Origin: Rubellimicrobium arenae | Lineage (GTDB): Bacteria > Pseudomonadota > Alphaproteobacteria > Rhodobacterales > Rhodobacteraceae | Direction of reading: 5' to 3' | DNA: 64,000 nucleotides | NCBI RefSeq assembly: GCF_017916275.1 | Contig: NZ_JAFMST010000004.1 | Location: forward strand, 62,001 to 126,000 | Shown: piece by piece, positions 24,344 through 32,947 of the stretch | How the letters are laid out: each line of letters starts with the position of its first letter | How positions within the stretch are numbered: position 1 is the stretch's first letter | Notes under the pieces: generated by a model | The model's database searches: none | What the model saw: the letters and a program-made list of their open reading frames with translations, nothing else | Told to the model about the DNA's origin: nothing | Program-made: the position numbers and the translations under genes

Positions 24344-25603
24344 ATGGACTCCCGAGCATTCACGTCCAGGAGCCGCCAGGGCCGGCGGATCGCCTTCATC
24401 GTCGAGAAGCTGGCGCAACGCAGCGGCGGCGCCGAACGCGTCCTGATCGAGACCGCGAACGCCCTGGCCGCCCGCGGCCACTCGGTCGAGATCATCACCC
24501 ACGAATATCGCGGAGCGCCCCCCTTCTATCCGCTGGCTCCGGGGGTCATGCTTTCCAATCTGCGGAACCTGCACCGGTCGCGGCTCAAGCGGCGCATCGA
24601 CGGGGCGCGGAGTCTGCTGGAACGGGCGCCCGACGTGCCTGGGCTGGATCGGCTCGTCTGGTTCAGCCGTCACGGCTCGTTCTGGCGCCAACTCAGCGCA
24701 CATCTCCAGGTCATGCAGCCGGACGTGGCGGTGGCCTTCATGCCACCCGCCATCTCGGCGCTGGCGCTGGCCAAGATCCCGCCCTCGGTCCGCCGGGTCG
24801 CGTCGATCCACAACGTGCCCGAACAGGAGTTCATGAACCCCGAGCGGTGGGACTCCAGCCGTCTGGACCGCCGCCGCCGCCTGGAGCTGCTTTCCCGTTT
24901 CGACCGGATCACCGTGCTCCTGCCCGAGCACCGCGACTGGTTCGCCCCGGATCTGCGGCCTGCCATCAGCGTCATCCCGAATGCGATCGAGCCGGTGCCC
25001 CCCGAACGGATCGCGGCGGCCGCGCGCGAGAACGTCGTGATGGCCGTGGGCCGCCTGGCGACGGTCAAGCGCAACGAGCTTCTTCTCGAGGCCTGGTCGC
25101 GCCTGGCGCCGGAGTTCCCCGACTGGTCGCTTCAGATCTTCGGGGTCGGTCCCCTGCAGGACCAGCTGGCGGCCCGGATCGAAGCCTCAGAACTCCAGAG
25201 CGCCCACCTCATGGGCCATGTGCCGGACATCAAGGATCGCTACCTGAGATCCGCTATCCTGGCCCATCCGGCCGAATTCGAAGGCTTCGGGCTCGCCCCG
25301 GCCGAGGCTCTGGCCGCCGGATTGCCCGTCGTCGGCTTTGCGGACTGCTCCGGCGTCAACACGCTCGTGCAGGACCAGATCAACGGCCTGCTCGTGCCGG
25401 GCGAGGGTGACCGGGTCGCCAATTACGCGTCGGCGCTCGCGAGCCTGATGAGGGATGGAGCCCTCCGCGCCCGCCTCGGCGCACAAGGGCCAGCGAGCAT
25501 GTCGGTCTACGCTCCGCCGATCATCATCGACGGATGGGAGCAGATCATCTTCGGCGATCATGCGCCCGAGCTGCGCGACATGAGCCGGCAAGGCGCCGTC
25601 TAG
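24344..25603 (+). CDS. glycosyltransferase family 4 (GT-B)
   Basis: 419 aa. The N-terminal Rossmann domain begins 'RIAFIVEKLAQRSGGAERVLIETANALAARGH', with the Gly-rich acceptor loop GGAER. The C-terminal donor domain has 'VVMAVGRLATVKRNELLLEAW', 'HLMGHVPDIKD' and the E-x7-E motif region 'EFEGFGLAPAEALAAGLPVVG'. GT4 enzymes are retaining and cytoplasmic, often acting in LPS, capsule or exopolysaccharide assembly. The residue set looks intact. The start at 24344 directly follows the previous stop; the next gene begins 2 nt after this one ends. Sugar specificity cannot be told. Confidence 0.9.
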   Translation: MDSRAFTSRSRQGRRIAFIVEKLAQRSGGAERVLIETANALAARGHSVEIITHEYRGAPPFYPLAPGVMLSNLRNLHRSRLKRRIDGARSLLERAPDVPGLDRLVWFSRHGSFWRQLSAHLQVMQPDVAVAFMPPAISALALAKIPPSVRRVASIHNVPEQEFMNPERWDSSRLDRRRRLELLSRFDRITVLLPEHRDWFAPDLRPAISVIPNAIEPVPPERIAAAARENVVMAVGRLATVKRNELLLEAWSRLAPEFPDWSLQIFGVGPLQDQLAARIEASELQSAHLMGHVPDIKDRYLRSAILAHPAEFEGFGLAPAEALAAGLPVVGFADCSGVNTLVQDQINGLLVPGEGDRVANYASALASLMRDGALRARLGAQGPASMSVYAPPIIIDGWEQIIFGDHAPELRDMSRQGAV

Positions 25604-25604
25604 G

Positions 25605-26744
25605 GTGCTGCCGGATCCCTCCCGCAAGCTGATCTGCCTCGCCCCCGGCAGCATCGGCGGCGGCGGCATCGGTGTCGTGATGCTCAACCTGGGCGAGGCG
25701 CTGCGGAACCGGGGGCATGCGGTCGACCTGCTGCTCCTCGACGAATCCAGCGCGCGGGCGGTGCCGCCCGGCCTGAGGCCGGTCCGACTGGGCGCACGGG
25801 CCCGCGCCGCCCTGCCGGCGCTGCAGGCCTACCTGCAGGAGGCCCGGCCCGCCGCCGTGATCTCGGCGCGCGACTACGTCAACCTCCTGATGCTGGTCGG
25901 CCTCTGGCGCTCGGGCCTGCGGCGCAGCACGCGGCTGATCTGGACCTATCACACCCACACCTCCACCCAGCGCGCCCTGGTGCCCAGCCGGGCGGATCGG
26001 GTCGCCGGGTGGCTCGCGGACCGGCTCATCGGCCAGCCGGATGCCCGGATCGCGGTCTCGAACGGGGTGGCCCGGGACCTCGAGGAGCGTCTCGGCCTTT
26101 CCAAAGGGCGGGTCGGCGTCATCGACAATCCCGTCTGGACCGCGTCGCGGCTGGAGGCCCGCCAAGCCCCCTGCCCTCATCCCTGGCTCGCGGGCCGCGC
26201 ACCCGGCGCCCGCGACGCCGGCCAGCCGGTGATCGTCGGCATCGGGCGGCTCACCGCGCAAAAGGACTTTCCCACGCTATTGCGGGCCTTTGCGGGCCTG
26301 ACCCGATCCAAGCCTGGCGCGCGCCTCCTGATCCTGGGCGAGGGCGAGGAGCGCGCAGCCCTCGAGGCGCTCGTGCGGGACCTCGGCCTTCACGGGGCGG
26401 TCGATCTGCCCGGCCATGTGCCGGACACCCTGCCCTACCTGGCCCGCTGCGACCTGTTCGTGCTGTCCTCGCTCTGGGAAGGGTTCTCGCTAGCGCTGGT
26501 GGAGGCCCTGGGCTGCGGCTGCCCCGTGGTGTCCACCGACTGCCCGTCGGGCCCGTCCGAGATCCTGGATGGCGGCCGCGTCGCTCCGCTCGTGCCCCCC
26601 GGAGAGCCCGACGCGCTGGCCGCCGCCATGCGGGCGGCCCTGGACGAGCCCGGCGACGCACGCCTTCGGGAGGAGGCCGCCCTCCGCTTCGGCGCCGACC
26701 GCGTGGCCCAGGACTACCTGAACGCGGCGCGGCTCGATGACTGA
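25605..26744 (+). CDS. glycosyltransferase family 4 (GT-B)
   Basis: 379 aa, GTG start at 25605. The N-terminal motif 'GSIGGGGIGVVMLNLGEALRNRGH' is the acceptor-side loop; the C-terminal donor site shows 'VIVGIGRLTAQKDFPTLLRAF', 'DLPGHVPDTLPYLARCDLFVLSSLWEGFSLALVEALGCG' in part and 'GGRVAPLVPPGEP'. It belongs to the same clan as the gene before it but is clearly distinct in the N-terminal half, so the two are not a recent duplication. It overlaps the next gene by 8 nt. It likely adds another sugar to the same glycan. Confidence 0.9.
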   Translation: MLPDPSRKLICLAPGSIGGGGIGVVMLNLGEALRNRGHAVDLLLLDESSARAVPPGLRPVRLGARARAALPALQAYLQEARPAAVISARDYVNLLMLVGLWRSGLRRSTRLIWTYHTHTSTQRALVPSRADRVAGWLADRLIGQPDARIAVSNGVARDLEERLGLSKGRVGVIDNPVWTASRLEARQAPCPHPWLAGRAPGARDAGQPVIVGIGRLTAQKDFPTLLRAFAGLTRSKPGARLLILGEGEERAALEALVRDLGLHGAVDLPGHVPDTLPYLARCDLFVLSSLWEGFSLALVEALGCGCPVVSTDCPSGPSEILDGGRVAPLVPPGEPDALAAAMRAALDEPGDARLREEAALRFGADRVAQDYLNAARLDD

Positions 26745-27618
26745 TCGGACCACGCCCCCCGCGCCGCTCCTGTCCGTGATCGTCCCGGTGTTCGCCGACT
26801 GGGACCGCCTGCCTTTGCTCCTGGACCGGCTCGCGGCGCAGACCGTCCGTGACTTCGAGCTGATCCTCGTGGACAACTCGCCCGTCCCGCGGCCCGCGAC
26901 GGACCTGCCCGCCCTGCCTGTCCCGCGGGCCCGGATCGTGCATGCCCCCCGGCCCGGCTCCTACGCCGCGCGGAATGCCGGTGCGGCGGTGGCGCAGGGC
27001 GAGTGGCTGGCTTTCACGGACGCGGATTGCCTGCCCGAGCCGGGCTGGCTGGCCGGCCTCCTCGCCGCCCGGACCTCCAGACCGGAGCTTCTGGCCGGGC
27101 CCGTCGAGATCCGGCCCGGCCCCGCGCCATCCCGCTGGGCGATCTTCGACACGGTCCGTGGCATCCCGCAGAAGACCTTCATCCGCCATGGCTATGCGGC
27201 GACGGCCAACCTGTTCCTGCCCCGGACGGCGTTCGAGGCGCTGGGCGGCTTCGACCCGACCCGACTGTCCGGCGGCGACGCCGAATTCTGTCGGCGCGCC
27301 CGGGCGCGGGGCTATCCGCTTCGCTATGTGCCCGGGGCCGTCGTCGGCCATCCGGCCCGTGCGAGCCGCGAGGAGCTGGTCACCAAGGCCCGTCGCATCA
27401 AGGGCGGCCAGGTCGCGGTCGGGCCGCTGCGCCGTCGGGTGTTCTGGACGCTCCGCAGCCTGGCCCCGCCCTTGCGCGAGATCGCGGCCTATGCCGTCGC
27501 GCCGCAACCCTGGCGCTGGCGTCTCGTGGCCAGCGGGGTGCGCCTGATGCTCTGGCGGGTGGAACTGGCCGAGGTCGCGCGCCTCCTGATCTTCCGGGTC
27601 GCGCCCGAGCGGCGCTAG
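26737..27618 (+). CDS. glycosyltransferase family 2
   Basis: 293 aa. GT-A fold with 'LLSVIVPVFADWDRLPLLLDRLAAQT', 'ELILVDNSP', 'GSYAARNAGAAVAQGEWLAFTDADCLPEPGW' in part (the DAD metal motif), and 'LGGFDPTRLSGGDAEFCRRAR' supplying the catalytic base region. The C-terminal 90 residues are basic with amphipathic helices. It overlaps the preceding GT4 gene by 8 nt. Its stop codon shares the tetranucleotide CTAG (27615-27618) with the stop of the convergent glycosyltransferase gene. Donor and acceptor unknown. Confidence 0.9.
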   Translation: MTDRTTPPAPLLSVIVPVFADWDRLPLLLDRLAAQTVRDFELILVDNSPVPRPATDLPALPVPRARIVHAPRPGSYAARNAGAAVAQGEWLAFTDADCLPEPGWLAGLLAARTSRPELLAGPVEIRPGPAPSRWAIFDTVRGIPQKTFIRHGYAATANLFLPRTAFEALGGFDPTRLSGGDAEFCRRARARGYPLRYVPGAVVGHPARASREELVTKARRIKGGQVAVGPLRRRVFWTLRSLAPPLREIAAYAVAPQPWRWRLVASGVRLMLWRVELAEVARLLIFRVAPERR

Positions 27619-28364
27619 AGCCTTCGCCGCAGGCCGGTCAGCGCATAGCGCGCGAAGCTCACCGAGCGTCGGACCGGGCCGAGCCCCTCGTCGCCCAGGA
27701 TCCGCCACACCGCCGCAGCGGCCCGCGCCTTGTTGGACGACGCCGATCCGGGCGAGACCCGATAATCCGCCAGCACCTCGGGCAGGCCCTGCGCGACGGC
27801 GCCCCCCCGCAGCAGCCCGAGCCAGAAGGCATAATCCTCGTGCATGGGGAGGAGCGGCATCTCGGCGCGTCCGAACCGGGCGGTGTCGAAGGCCGCCGTC
27901 AGGCAGCCGATGGGATTGCCGGCCAGGGCGTCCGCCCAGCCGACCCGAGGCGGCGCGGCAACCACGCCCAGGGGCTGCCCGGAGGCGTCGATCCGCTGGT
28001 AGGAGGAAAAGACGATCGGCGCCCCCTCGGCAAAGGCGCGGGCCTGCCGTTCGAGCTTGTCCGGCCGCCATAGGTCGTCCGCGTCCAGGAACGCCACGAT
28101 GCGCCCCCGCGACAGCCGGATGCCCAGGTTGCGCGTCGCAGCCGCCCCGCGGGGCCGGTCCAGCCCCTCATCGACGATCCTCAGGCGCGGCTCGGCCCGG
28201 GCCTGCCCCTGTGCGACGGCCATCCCGTCATCGGACGAGGCATCGTTCACCAGGATCGCCTCCCAGTCCCCGAAGGACTGCGCCCGGAGGGAGGCCAGGG
28301 TCTGCGGCAAGGTCTGCCCGGCGTTGCGGAACGGGATGATGACCGAAAAGAGCGGCGCGTCCAT
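27615..28364 (-). CDS. glycosyltransferase family 2
   Basis: 249 aa on the opposite strand to the rest of the cluster. GT-A fold: 'FSVIIPFRNAGQTLPQTLASLRAQSF', 'AILVNDASSDDG', 'RGAAATRNLGIRLSRG', the metal motif 'VAFLDADDLWRPDKL' and 'PMHEDYAFWLGLLRGG' with the likely catalytic base. The ATG at 28364 gives the canonical family start; an AGGA site lies about 9 nt upstream. It follows the tRNA-Val(TAC) gene on the same strand by 107 nt and is convergent with the GT2 gene ending at 27618, sharing four bases. Confidence 0.9.
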   Translation of the reverse strand: MDAPLFSVIIPFRNAGQTLPQTLASLRAQSFGDWEAILVNDASSDDGMAVAQGQARAEPRLRIVDEGLDRPRGAAATRNLGIRLSRGRIVAFLDADDLWRPDKLERQARAFAEGAPIVFSSYQRIDASGQPLGVVAAPPRVGWADALAGNPIGCLTAAFDTARFGRAEMPLLPMHEDYAFWLGLLRGGAVAQGLPEVLADYRVSPGSASSNKARAAAAVWRILGDEGLGPVRRSVSFARYALTGLRRRL

Positions 28365-28471
28365 GCGGCATGGTCCTGGTCCGCCCCACGGAAGCGGCCC
28401 TGAGGTTGAGGCGCGCCAGGGCGCCCGGAGCGCCCAAGCCCTCCCTGCGGCAACCCGGCGGGCGATGGATG

Positions 28472-28545
28472 GTGGGTGGTGAGGGACTCGAACCCCCGAC
28501 ATTCTCGGTGTAAACGAGACGCTCTACCAACTGAGCTAACCACCC
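28472..28545 (-). tRNA. tRNA-Val (TAC)
   Basis: A 74-nt minus-strand cloverleaf with acceptor stem GGGTGGT/ACCACCC, anticodon stem TCTCG/CGAGA around loop TTTACAC (anticodon TAC), T-arm 'GGGTTCGAGTCC' and encoded CCA. The stop codon of the upstream phosphatase gene lies inside its first ten bases. Confidence 0.97.
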
Positions 28546-29174
28546 GTCGCGGAGGGGTTACCCCTAGTGGCCAGGGCTGGCAAGCCCATCGGCTCGGGCG
28601 CGATGATCTCCATGCGACCCCCGGCGACGCGAACCAGGGAGCCCTGCCGCATGGCAAAGGCCCCGCCCTCCTCCAGGGGACGGCCCAGCGCCAGCGCGCA
28701 CAGAACCCGAAGCGTCATTCCATGGGTCACGATGATCGTCGGGCCGGAGAGCTCGGCCAGAACGGCGCGGGCCCGATGTCCGACCTCGGCCAAGGTCTCA
28801 CCGCCGGGGCATCGCGCGTAGAAGTCGAACAGGGGCTCCGCGGCAGGTCCGGGCCAGCGATCCTCGATGTCCTGACGGCACAGGCCTGTCCAAAGGCCCA
28901 TGCCGATCTCCACGAGGCGTGGATCGTCCCGGGCGACCAGACCCAGCGGCTCCAGCGTGATCCGCGCGGTCTCGCGCGCGCGTCCCTGCGGGCTGGTCAG
29001 CGCCGCATGGGTCAGAGGCCCGGCCCCCAGGGATCGGAGCACGCCGCCCATGGCCTCGGCCTGGGCGCGCCCGCGAGCGGTCAGGGTCGAATCCAAGGCG
29101 CCCTGGAAGCGGCCCTGAAGGTTCCACTCGGTCTCGCCATGGCGCAGGAGCAGAAGCTCGGGCAGATCGGTCAT
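28536..29174 (-). CDS. histidine phosphatase (phosphoglycerate mutase-like)
   Basis: 212 aa. The catalytic 'LLRHGETEWNLQGRFQG' near the N-terminus carries the nucleophilic His, and the second His is in 'IIVTHGMTLR'; the acid residue lies in 'RLVEIGMGLWTG'. Such proteins dephosphorylate small molecules (cofactor-dependent mutase-like, alpha-ribazole phosphatase-like and others); the substrate is not evident. The gene sits between two tRNA-Val genes on the same strand: it starts 16 nt after the CCA of tRNA-Val(CAC), and its last two codons plus stop lie within the 5' end of tRNA-Val(TAC). It is probably co-transcribed with both. Confidence 0.9.
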   Translation of the reverse strand: MTDLPELLLLRHGETEWNLQGRFQGALDSTLTARGRAQAEAMGGVLRSLGAGPLTHAALTSPQGRARETARITLEPLGLVARDDPRLVEIGMGLWTGLCRQDIEDRWPGPAAEPLFDFYARCPGGETLAEVGHRARAVLAELSGPTIIVTHGMTLRVLCALALGRPLEEGGAFAMRQGSLVRVAGGRMEIIAPEPMGLPALATRGNPSATGG

Positions 29175-29189
29175 CTTCGGGAGGGTAAA

Positions 29190-29264
29190 TGGTGGGCGAT
29201 GAGGGATTCGAACCCCCGACTTCTTCCGTGTGAAGGAAGCACTCTACCACTGAGTTAATCGCCC
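29190..29264 (-). tRNA. tRNA-Val (CAC)
   Basis: A 75-nt minus-strand cloverleaf with acceptor stem GGGCGAT/ATCGCCC, anticodon stem CTTCC/GGAAG around loop TTCACAC (anticodon CAC), T-arm 'GGGTTCGAATCC' and encoded CCA. It is upstream of, and close to, the histidine phosphatase gene. Confidence 0.97.
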
Positions 29265-29384
29265 GCGGTGGAGGCCATCTAGCGGGCTTTCTCGCCGGGT
29301 GCAAGCGGTCGCGGAGCCGAATTTCTTGACGGCCCCCGGCCAAGCCGGAACCCTCGGCCAAGACGCCATCAAAGGATCCGACCG

Positions 29385-30296
29385 ATGCGACTTTCCCCCT
29401 CCCTCCTCGTGCCGCTGCTCGCCCTCGGGCCCGGAACGGGACTCGCCCAGCCCCTTGATCCGACGCCGCGCATCGCGGTCATGTCGGCCTTCGAGCCGGA
29501 ATGGACCACGCTCCTGTCCACGATGACCGGCACGCAGGACCACGAGATCAACGGCGTCCGGTTCGTGACCGGCGAGCTGTCCGGCAGGCCGGTGGTGCTC
29601 TTCCTGACCGGCGTCTCGATGGTGAACGCCGCGATGAACACCCAGCTTGTGCTCGACCATTTCGACATCGCCGGGGTCGTCTTCTCGGGGATCGCGGGGG
29701 GCGTGGACCCGTCGCTCAGCATCGGGGACGTGGTCGTGGCGGCCGAATGGAGCGAATACCTCGAGTCGGTCTTCGCCCGCGCCGACGGCGATGACTTTGC
29801 CCTGCCCCCGTGGATGGAGACGAGCGGCATCCCGAATTACGGCATGATCTTCCCGCAGCCCGTCGGCGTGACCCGCCAAGGTGGGACCGGCGTGGAGCAG
29901 AAGACCTGGTTCGAGGTCGACCCCGCTTGGCTGGAGATCGCCCGGACCATGGCCTCGACCACCCCGCTCGAGGATTGCGGCCCGGACGGAGCCTGCCTCG
30001 AGACGCCGCCGCGGCTGGTCGTCGGCGGGCGCGGCGTGTCGGGCCAGGCCTTCGTGGACAACGCCGAGTTCCGGGAATGGGTCTTCGCCACCTTCGACGC
30101 GCAGGTGCTCGACATGGAGAGCGCCGCCGTCGCCCATGTAGCCTACGCGAACGACGTGCCCTTCATCGCCTTCCGCAGCCTGTCGGACCTGGCGGGCGGC
30201 GGCGAGGGCGCTAACCAGATGGCGACCTTCATGGGCCTTGCCGCCGGGAACTCGGCCGCCGTGGTGACGGCCTTCCTGGCCGCCCTGCCCGACTGA
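29385..30296 (+). CDS. exported nucleoside phosphorylase/nucleosidase-like protein
   Basis: 303 aa. Residues 1-22 look like a signal peptide (cleavage after 'GLAQ'). The rest has the purine nucleoside phosphorylase/MTA-SAH nucleosidase fold: 'RIAVMSAFEPEWTTLL', 'GVSMVNAAMNTQLVLDHF', 'VVFSGIAGGVDPSLSIGDVVVA', the ribose-binding 'VLDMESAAVAHVA' and 'FRSLSDLAGG' with the catalytic Asp. These residues suggest an active hydrolase or phosphorylase on nucleosides, acting outside the cytoplasm. An insert with two cysteines ('EDCGPDGACLE', about 205-215) could form a disulfide, fitting export. Substrate unknown. A hairpin follows the stop. Confidence 0.85.
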   Translation: MRLSPSLLVPLLALGPGTGLAQPLDPTPRIAVMSAFEPEWTTLLSTMTGTQDHEINGVRFVTGELSGRPVVLFLTGVSMVNAAMNTQLVLDHFDIAGVVFSGIAGGVDPSLSIGDVVVAAEWSEYLESVFARADGDDFALPPWMETSGIPNYGMIFPQPVGVTRQGGTGVEQKTWFEVDPAWLEIARTMASTTPLEDCGPDGACLETPPRLVVGGRGVSGQAFVDNAEFREWVFATFDAQVLDMESAAVAHVAYANDVPFIAFRSLSDLAGGGEGANQMATFMGLAAGNSAAVVTAFLAALPD

Positions 30297-30302
30297 ACGA
30301 AA

Positions 30303-30328
30303 AAGGGCGCGGCCATCGCCGCGCCCCC
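30303..30328. terminator. bidirectional terminator between phosphorylase-like gene and lon
   Basis: GGGCGCGG / CCGCGCCC forms an 8-bp stem with a 6-nt loop. On the minus strand it runs into CTTTTTCG, so it fits lon best; it also lies 7 nt after the plus-strand gene's stop. Confidence 0.7.
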
Positions 30329-30352
30329 TTATGGCATTCCGGACCGTGGGAC

Positions 30353-32761
30353 TTAGTGCGCGACGGCGCCCGAAGCCTCATCGACCGCCTTGGCCTTGGC
30401 CAGAGCCGCCGCCTCCTCGGCCTCTTCGTCCCATTCCACCGGCTCGGGCTGGCGGACCAGCGCGTGCTTGAGAACCTCGGACACGTGCGACACGGGGATG
30501 ATCTGCAGCCCCTGCTTCACGTTCTCCGGGATTTCCGGCAGGTCACGCTCGTTCTCGACAGGGATCAGCACCGTCTTGATGCCGCCCCGCAGCGCGGCGA
30601 GCAGCTTCTCCTTGAGGCCGCCGATCGCCATCGCGTTGCCCCGCAGGCTGACCTCGCCGGTCATGGCGATGTCCTTGCGGACGGGGATCTGCGTCAGCAC
30701 CGACACGATGGACGTGACCATGGCCAGACCCGCCGAGGGGCCGTCCTTGGGCGTCGCGCCATCCGGAACGTGGACGTGAATGTCGATCTTGTCGAACTTC
30801 GGAGGCTTCACCCCGATCTGCGGGCCGATGGACCGCACATAGGAGGCCGCCGCCTCGATCGACTCCTTCATCACGTCGCCGAGCTTGCCGGTCGTCTTCA
30901 TCCGGCCCTTGCCGGGCAGGCGAAGCGCTTCGATGGACAGGAGGTCCCCACCGACCGAGGTCCAGGCCAGGCCCGTGACCACGCCGATCTGATCCTCCTT
31001 CTCCGCGAGGCCGTAGCGGAACTTCTTCACGCCCAGGAAGTCGTCGAGGTTCTCCTCGGTCACGACGACCTTGGTGACCTCGCGCTTGACGAGCTTGGTC
31101 GTGGCCTTCCGCGCCACCTTGGCGATCTCGCGCTCCAGGTTCCGCACGCCCGCCTCGCGGGTGTAGGTCCGCACCATCTCGTTCAGCGCGCCGTCGGTCA
31201 TCTCGAACTCGCCGACCTTGAGGCCGTGGTTCTTCATGACCTTGGGCAGCAGGTGCTGCTTGGCGATCTCACGCTTCTCGTCCTCGGTGTAGCCGGCGAG
31301 GGAGATGATCTCCATCCGGTCGAGGAGCGGCCCCGGCATGTTGTACGAGTTGGCCGTCGTGATGAACATCACGTTGGACAGGTCGTACTCCACCTCGAGG
31401 TAGTGGTCGACGAAGGTGCCGTTCTGTTCGGGGTCGAGCACCTCGAGCATCGCGGAGGCCGGGTCGCCACGGAAGTCCTGGCCCATCTTGTCGATCTCGT
31501 CGAGCAGGATGAGCGGATTCGTGGTCTTGGCCTTCTTCAGCGCCTGGATGATCTTGCCGGGCATGGAGCCGATGTAGGTCCGGCGGTGGCCGCGGATCTC
31601 CGACTCGTCCCGGACGCCGCCGAGCGAGATGCGGATGAACTCGCGCCCGGTCGCCTTGGCGACGGACTTGCCGAGCGAGGTCTTGCCCACGCCGGGAGGA
31701 CCGACGAGGCAGAGGATCGGGCCCTTGAGCTTCTGCGACCGCGCCTGCACGGCGAGGTACTCGACGATCCGCTCCTTGACCTTCTCCAGGCCGTAGTGGT
31801 CGGCGTTCAGCACGTCCTCGGCCTTGGTGATGTCCTTGGACACCTTCGAGCGGGTGCCCCACGGCACGCCCAGGAGCCAGTCGAGGTAGTTGCGCACGAC
31901 GGTGGCCTCGGCGGACATCGGCGACATGGACTTGAGCTTCTTCAGCTCGGCCTCGGCCTTCTCGCGCGCTTCCTTGGAGAACTTGGTCTCCTTGATGCGC
32001 TTCTCGAGCTCGTTGATCTCGTTCTGGCCTTCGTCGCCGTCACCCAGCTCGCGCTGGATTGCCTTCATCTGCTCATTGAGGTAGTACTCGCGCTGGGTCC
32101 GCTCCATCTGGGACTTCACGCGGGTCTTGATCTTCTTCTCGACCTGGAGGACCGACATCTCGCCCTGCATCAGGCCGTAGACCTTCTCCAGGCGCTCCGC
32201 GATGGTGAGCGTCTCCAGAAGGTCCTGCTTCTGCTTGACGTCGATGCCGAGATGCCCGGCGATGAGGTCGCTGAGCTTGGCCGGGTCGGACGCCTCGAGG
32301 ACGGCGGCGATGGCCTCCTCGGGAATGTTCTTCTTGATCTTGGCGTACTTCTCGAACTCCTGGCCCACCGAGCGGGTCAGGGCCTGCACGACCTCCGGAT
32401 CGCCCTCGGCCTCGTCGAGCGGCCGGATGCGAGCCTCGAAGAAGCGCTCGTTCTTGAGGAATTCGGTGATGCGGACGCGGCTCTTGCCTTCCACGAGGAC
32501 CTTGACGGTGCCGTCGGGCAGCTTGAGCAGCTGGAGGACGTTCGCGAGGACGCCGGACTTGTAGATGCCGTCGGTGCCGGGATCATCGACACCCGGATCG
32601 ACTTGCGACGACAGCAGGATCTGCTTGTCGTCGGCCATCACCTCCTCCAGCGCGCGCACGGACTTCTCGCGGCCCACGAAGAGGGGCACGATCATGTGCG
32701 GGAAGACCACGATGTCGCGCAGCGGCAGGACGGGATAGCTGGTCGCGAGAGGTTCGGACAT
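30353..32761 (-). CDS. lon: ATP-dependent protease Lon
   Basis: 802 aa, complete. It degrades misfolded and regulatory proteins in the cytoplasm. An N-terminal substrate-binding domain ('[23 protein letters not shown]') and a coiled coil are followed by the AAA+ module (Walker A 'GPPGVGKTS', Walker B 'ILLDEIDKM', '[13 protein letters not shown]') and the C-terminal protease with the Ser676-Lys719 dyad ('[11 protein letters not shown]', '[10 protein letters not shown]'). The acidic/Ala-rich tail is slightly extended. It is a single-gene unit with a terminator downstream. A TTGACA-like element lies upstream at 32860-32865; a heat-shock promoter could not be identified with confidence. Confidence 0.98.
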   Translation of the reverse strand: MSEPLATSYPVLPLRDIVVFPHMIVPLFVGREKSVRALEEVMADDKQILLSSQVDPGVDDPGTDGIYKSGVLANVLQLLKLPDGTVKVLVEGKSRVRITEFLKNERFFEARIRPLDEAEGDPEVVQALTRSVGQEFEKYAKIKKNIPEEAIAAVLEASDPAKLSDLIAGHLGIDVKQKQDLLETLTIAERLEKVYGLMQGEMSVLQVEKKIKTRVKSQMERTQREYYLNEQMKAIQRELGDGDEGQNEINELEKRIKETKFSKEAREKAEAELKKLKSMSPMSAEATVVRNYLDWLLGVPWGTRSKVSKDITKAEDVLNADHYGLEKVKERIVEYLAVQARSQKLKGPILCLVGPPGVGKTSLGKSVAKATGREFIRISLGGVRDESEIRGHRRTYIGSMPGKIIQALKKAKTTNPLILLDEIDKMGQDFRGDPASAMLEVLDPEQNGTFVDHYLEVEYDLSNVMFITTANSYNMPGPLLDRMEIISLAGYTEDEKREIAKQHLLPKVMKNHGLKVGEFEMTDGALNEMVRTYTREAGVRNLEREIAKVARKATTKLVKREVTKVVVTEENLDDFLGVKKFRYGLAEKEDQIGVVTGLAWTSVGGDLLSIEALRLPGKGRMKTTGKLGDVMKESIEAAASYVRSIGPQIGVKPPKFDKIDIHVHVPDGATPKDGPSAGLAMVTSIVSVLTQIPVRKDIAMTGEVSLRGNAMAIGGLKEKLLAALRGGIKTVLIPVENERDLPEIPENVKQGLQIIPVSHVSEVLKHALVRQPEPVEWDEEAEEAAALAKAKAVDEASGAVAH

Positions 32762-32832
32762 ATGGGGTTCCTCTTAGCAGGAAGGCTCTGGCCCCGGTTA
32801 TTCGGCGGCACTCGGCCTTCCCCGGTCGGTGA

Positions 32833-32865
32833 GGTATAGTTGGGGATTCCATGGGGGGGTGTCAA
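32833..32865 (-). promoter_or_regulatory. possible lon promoter elements
   Basis: TTGACA (32865-32860 on the minus strand) is followed by a TATACC-like element (32838-32833). The 21-nt spacing is longer than the normal 16-18, so this is only suggestive. Confidence 0.25.
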
Positions 32866-32947
32866 CCTTCGGGGGCGGGTATCCCCGACTATCCTGCCCA
32901 TCTGGGCAGCCTCTAGGATCAGCGCACGACAATCAGGAATTTTCTCA

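Noticed and set aside
28472-29264. tRNA-Val pair as the border of a genomic island including the glycosyltransferase cluster
   Set aside because: No integrase and no repeat of tRNA sequence at the other side were noticed. The tRNAs are intact and the flanks look normal, so the idea is not supported.
30356-32839. 827-codon open frame opposite lon on the plus strand
   Set aside because: It mirrors lon codon by codon, is His/Leu/Asp/Gly-rich in the way typical of shadow frames in GC-rich DNA, and has no ribosome site. Lon on the minus strand is certain.
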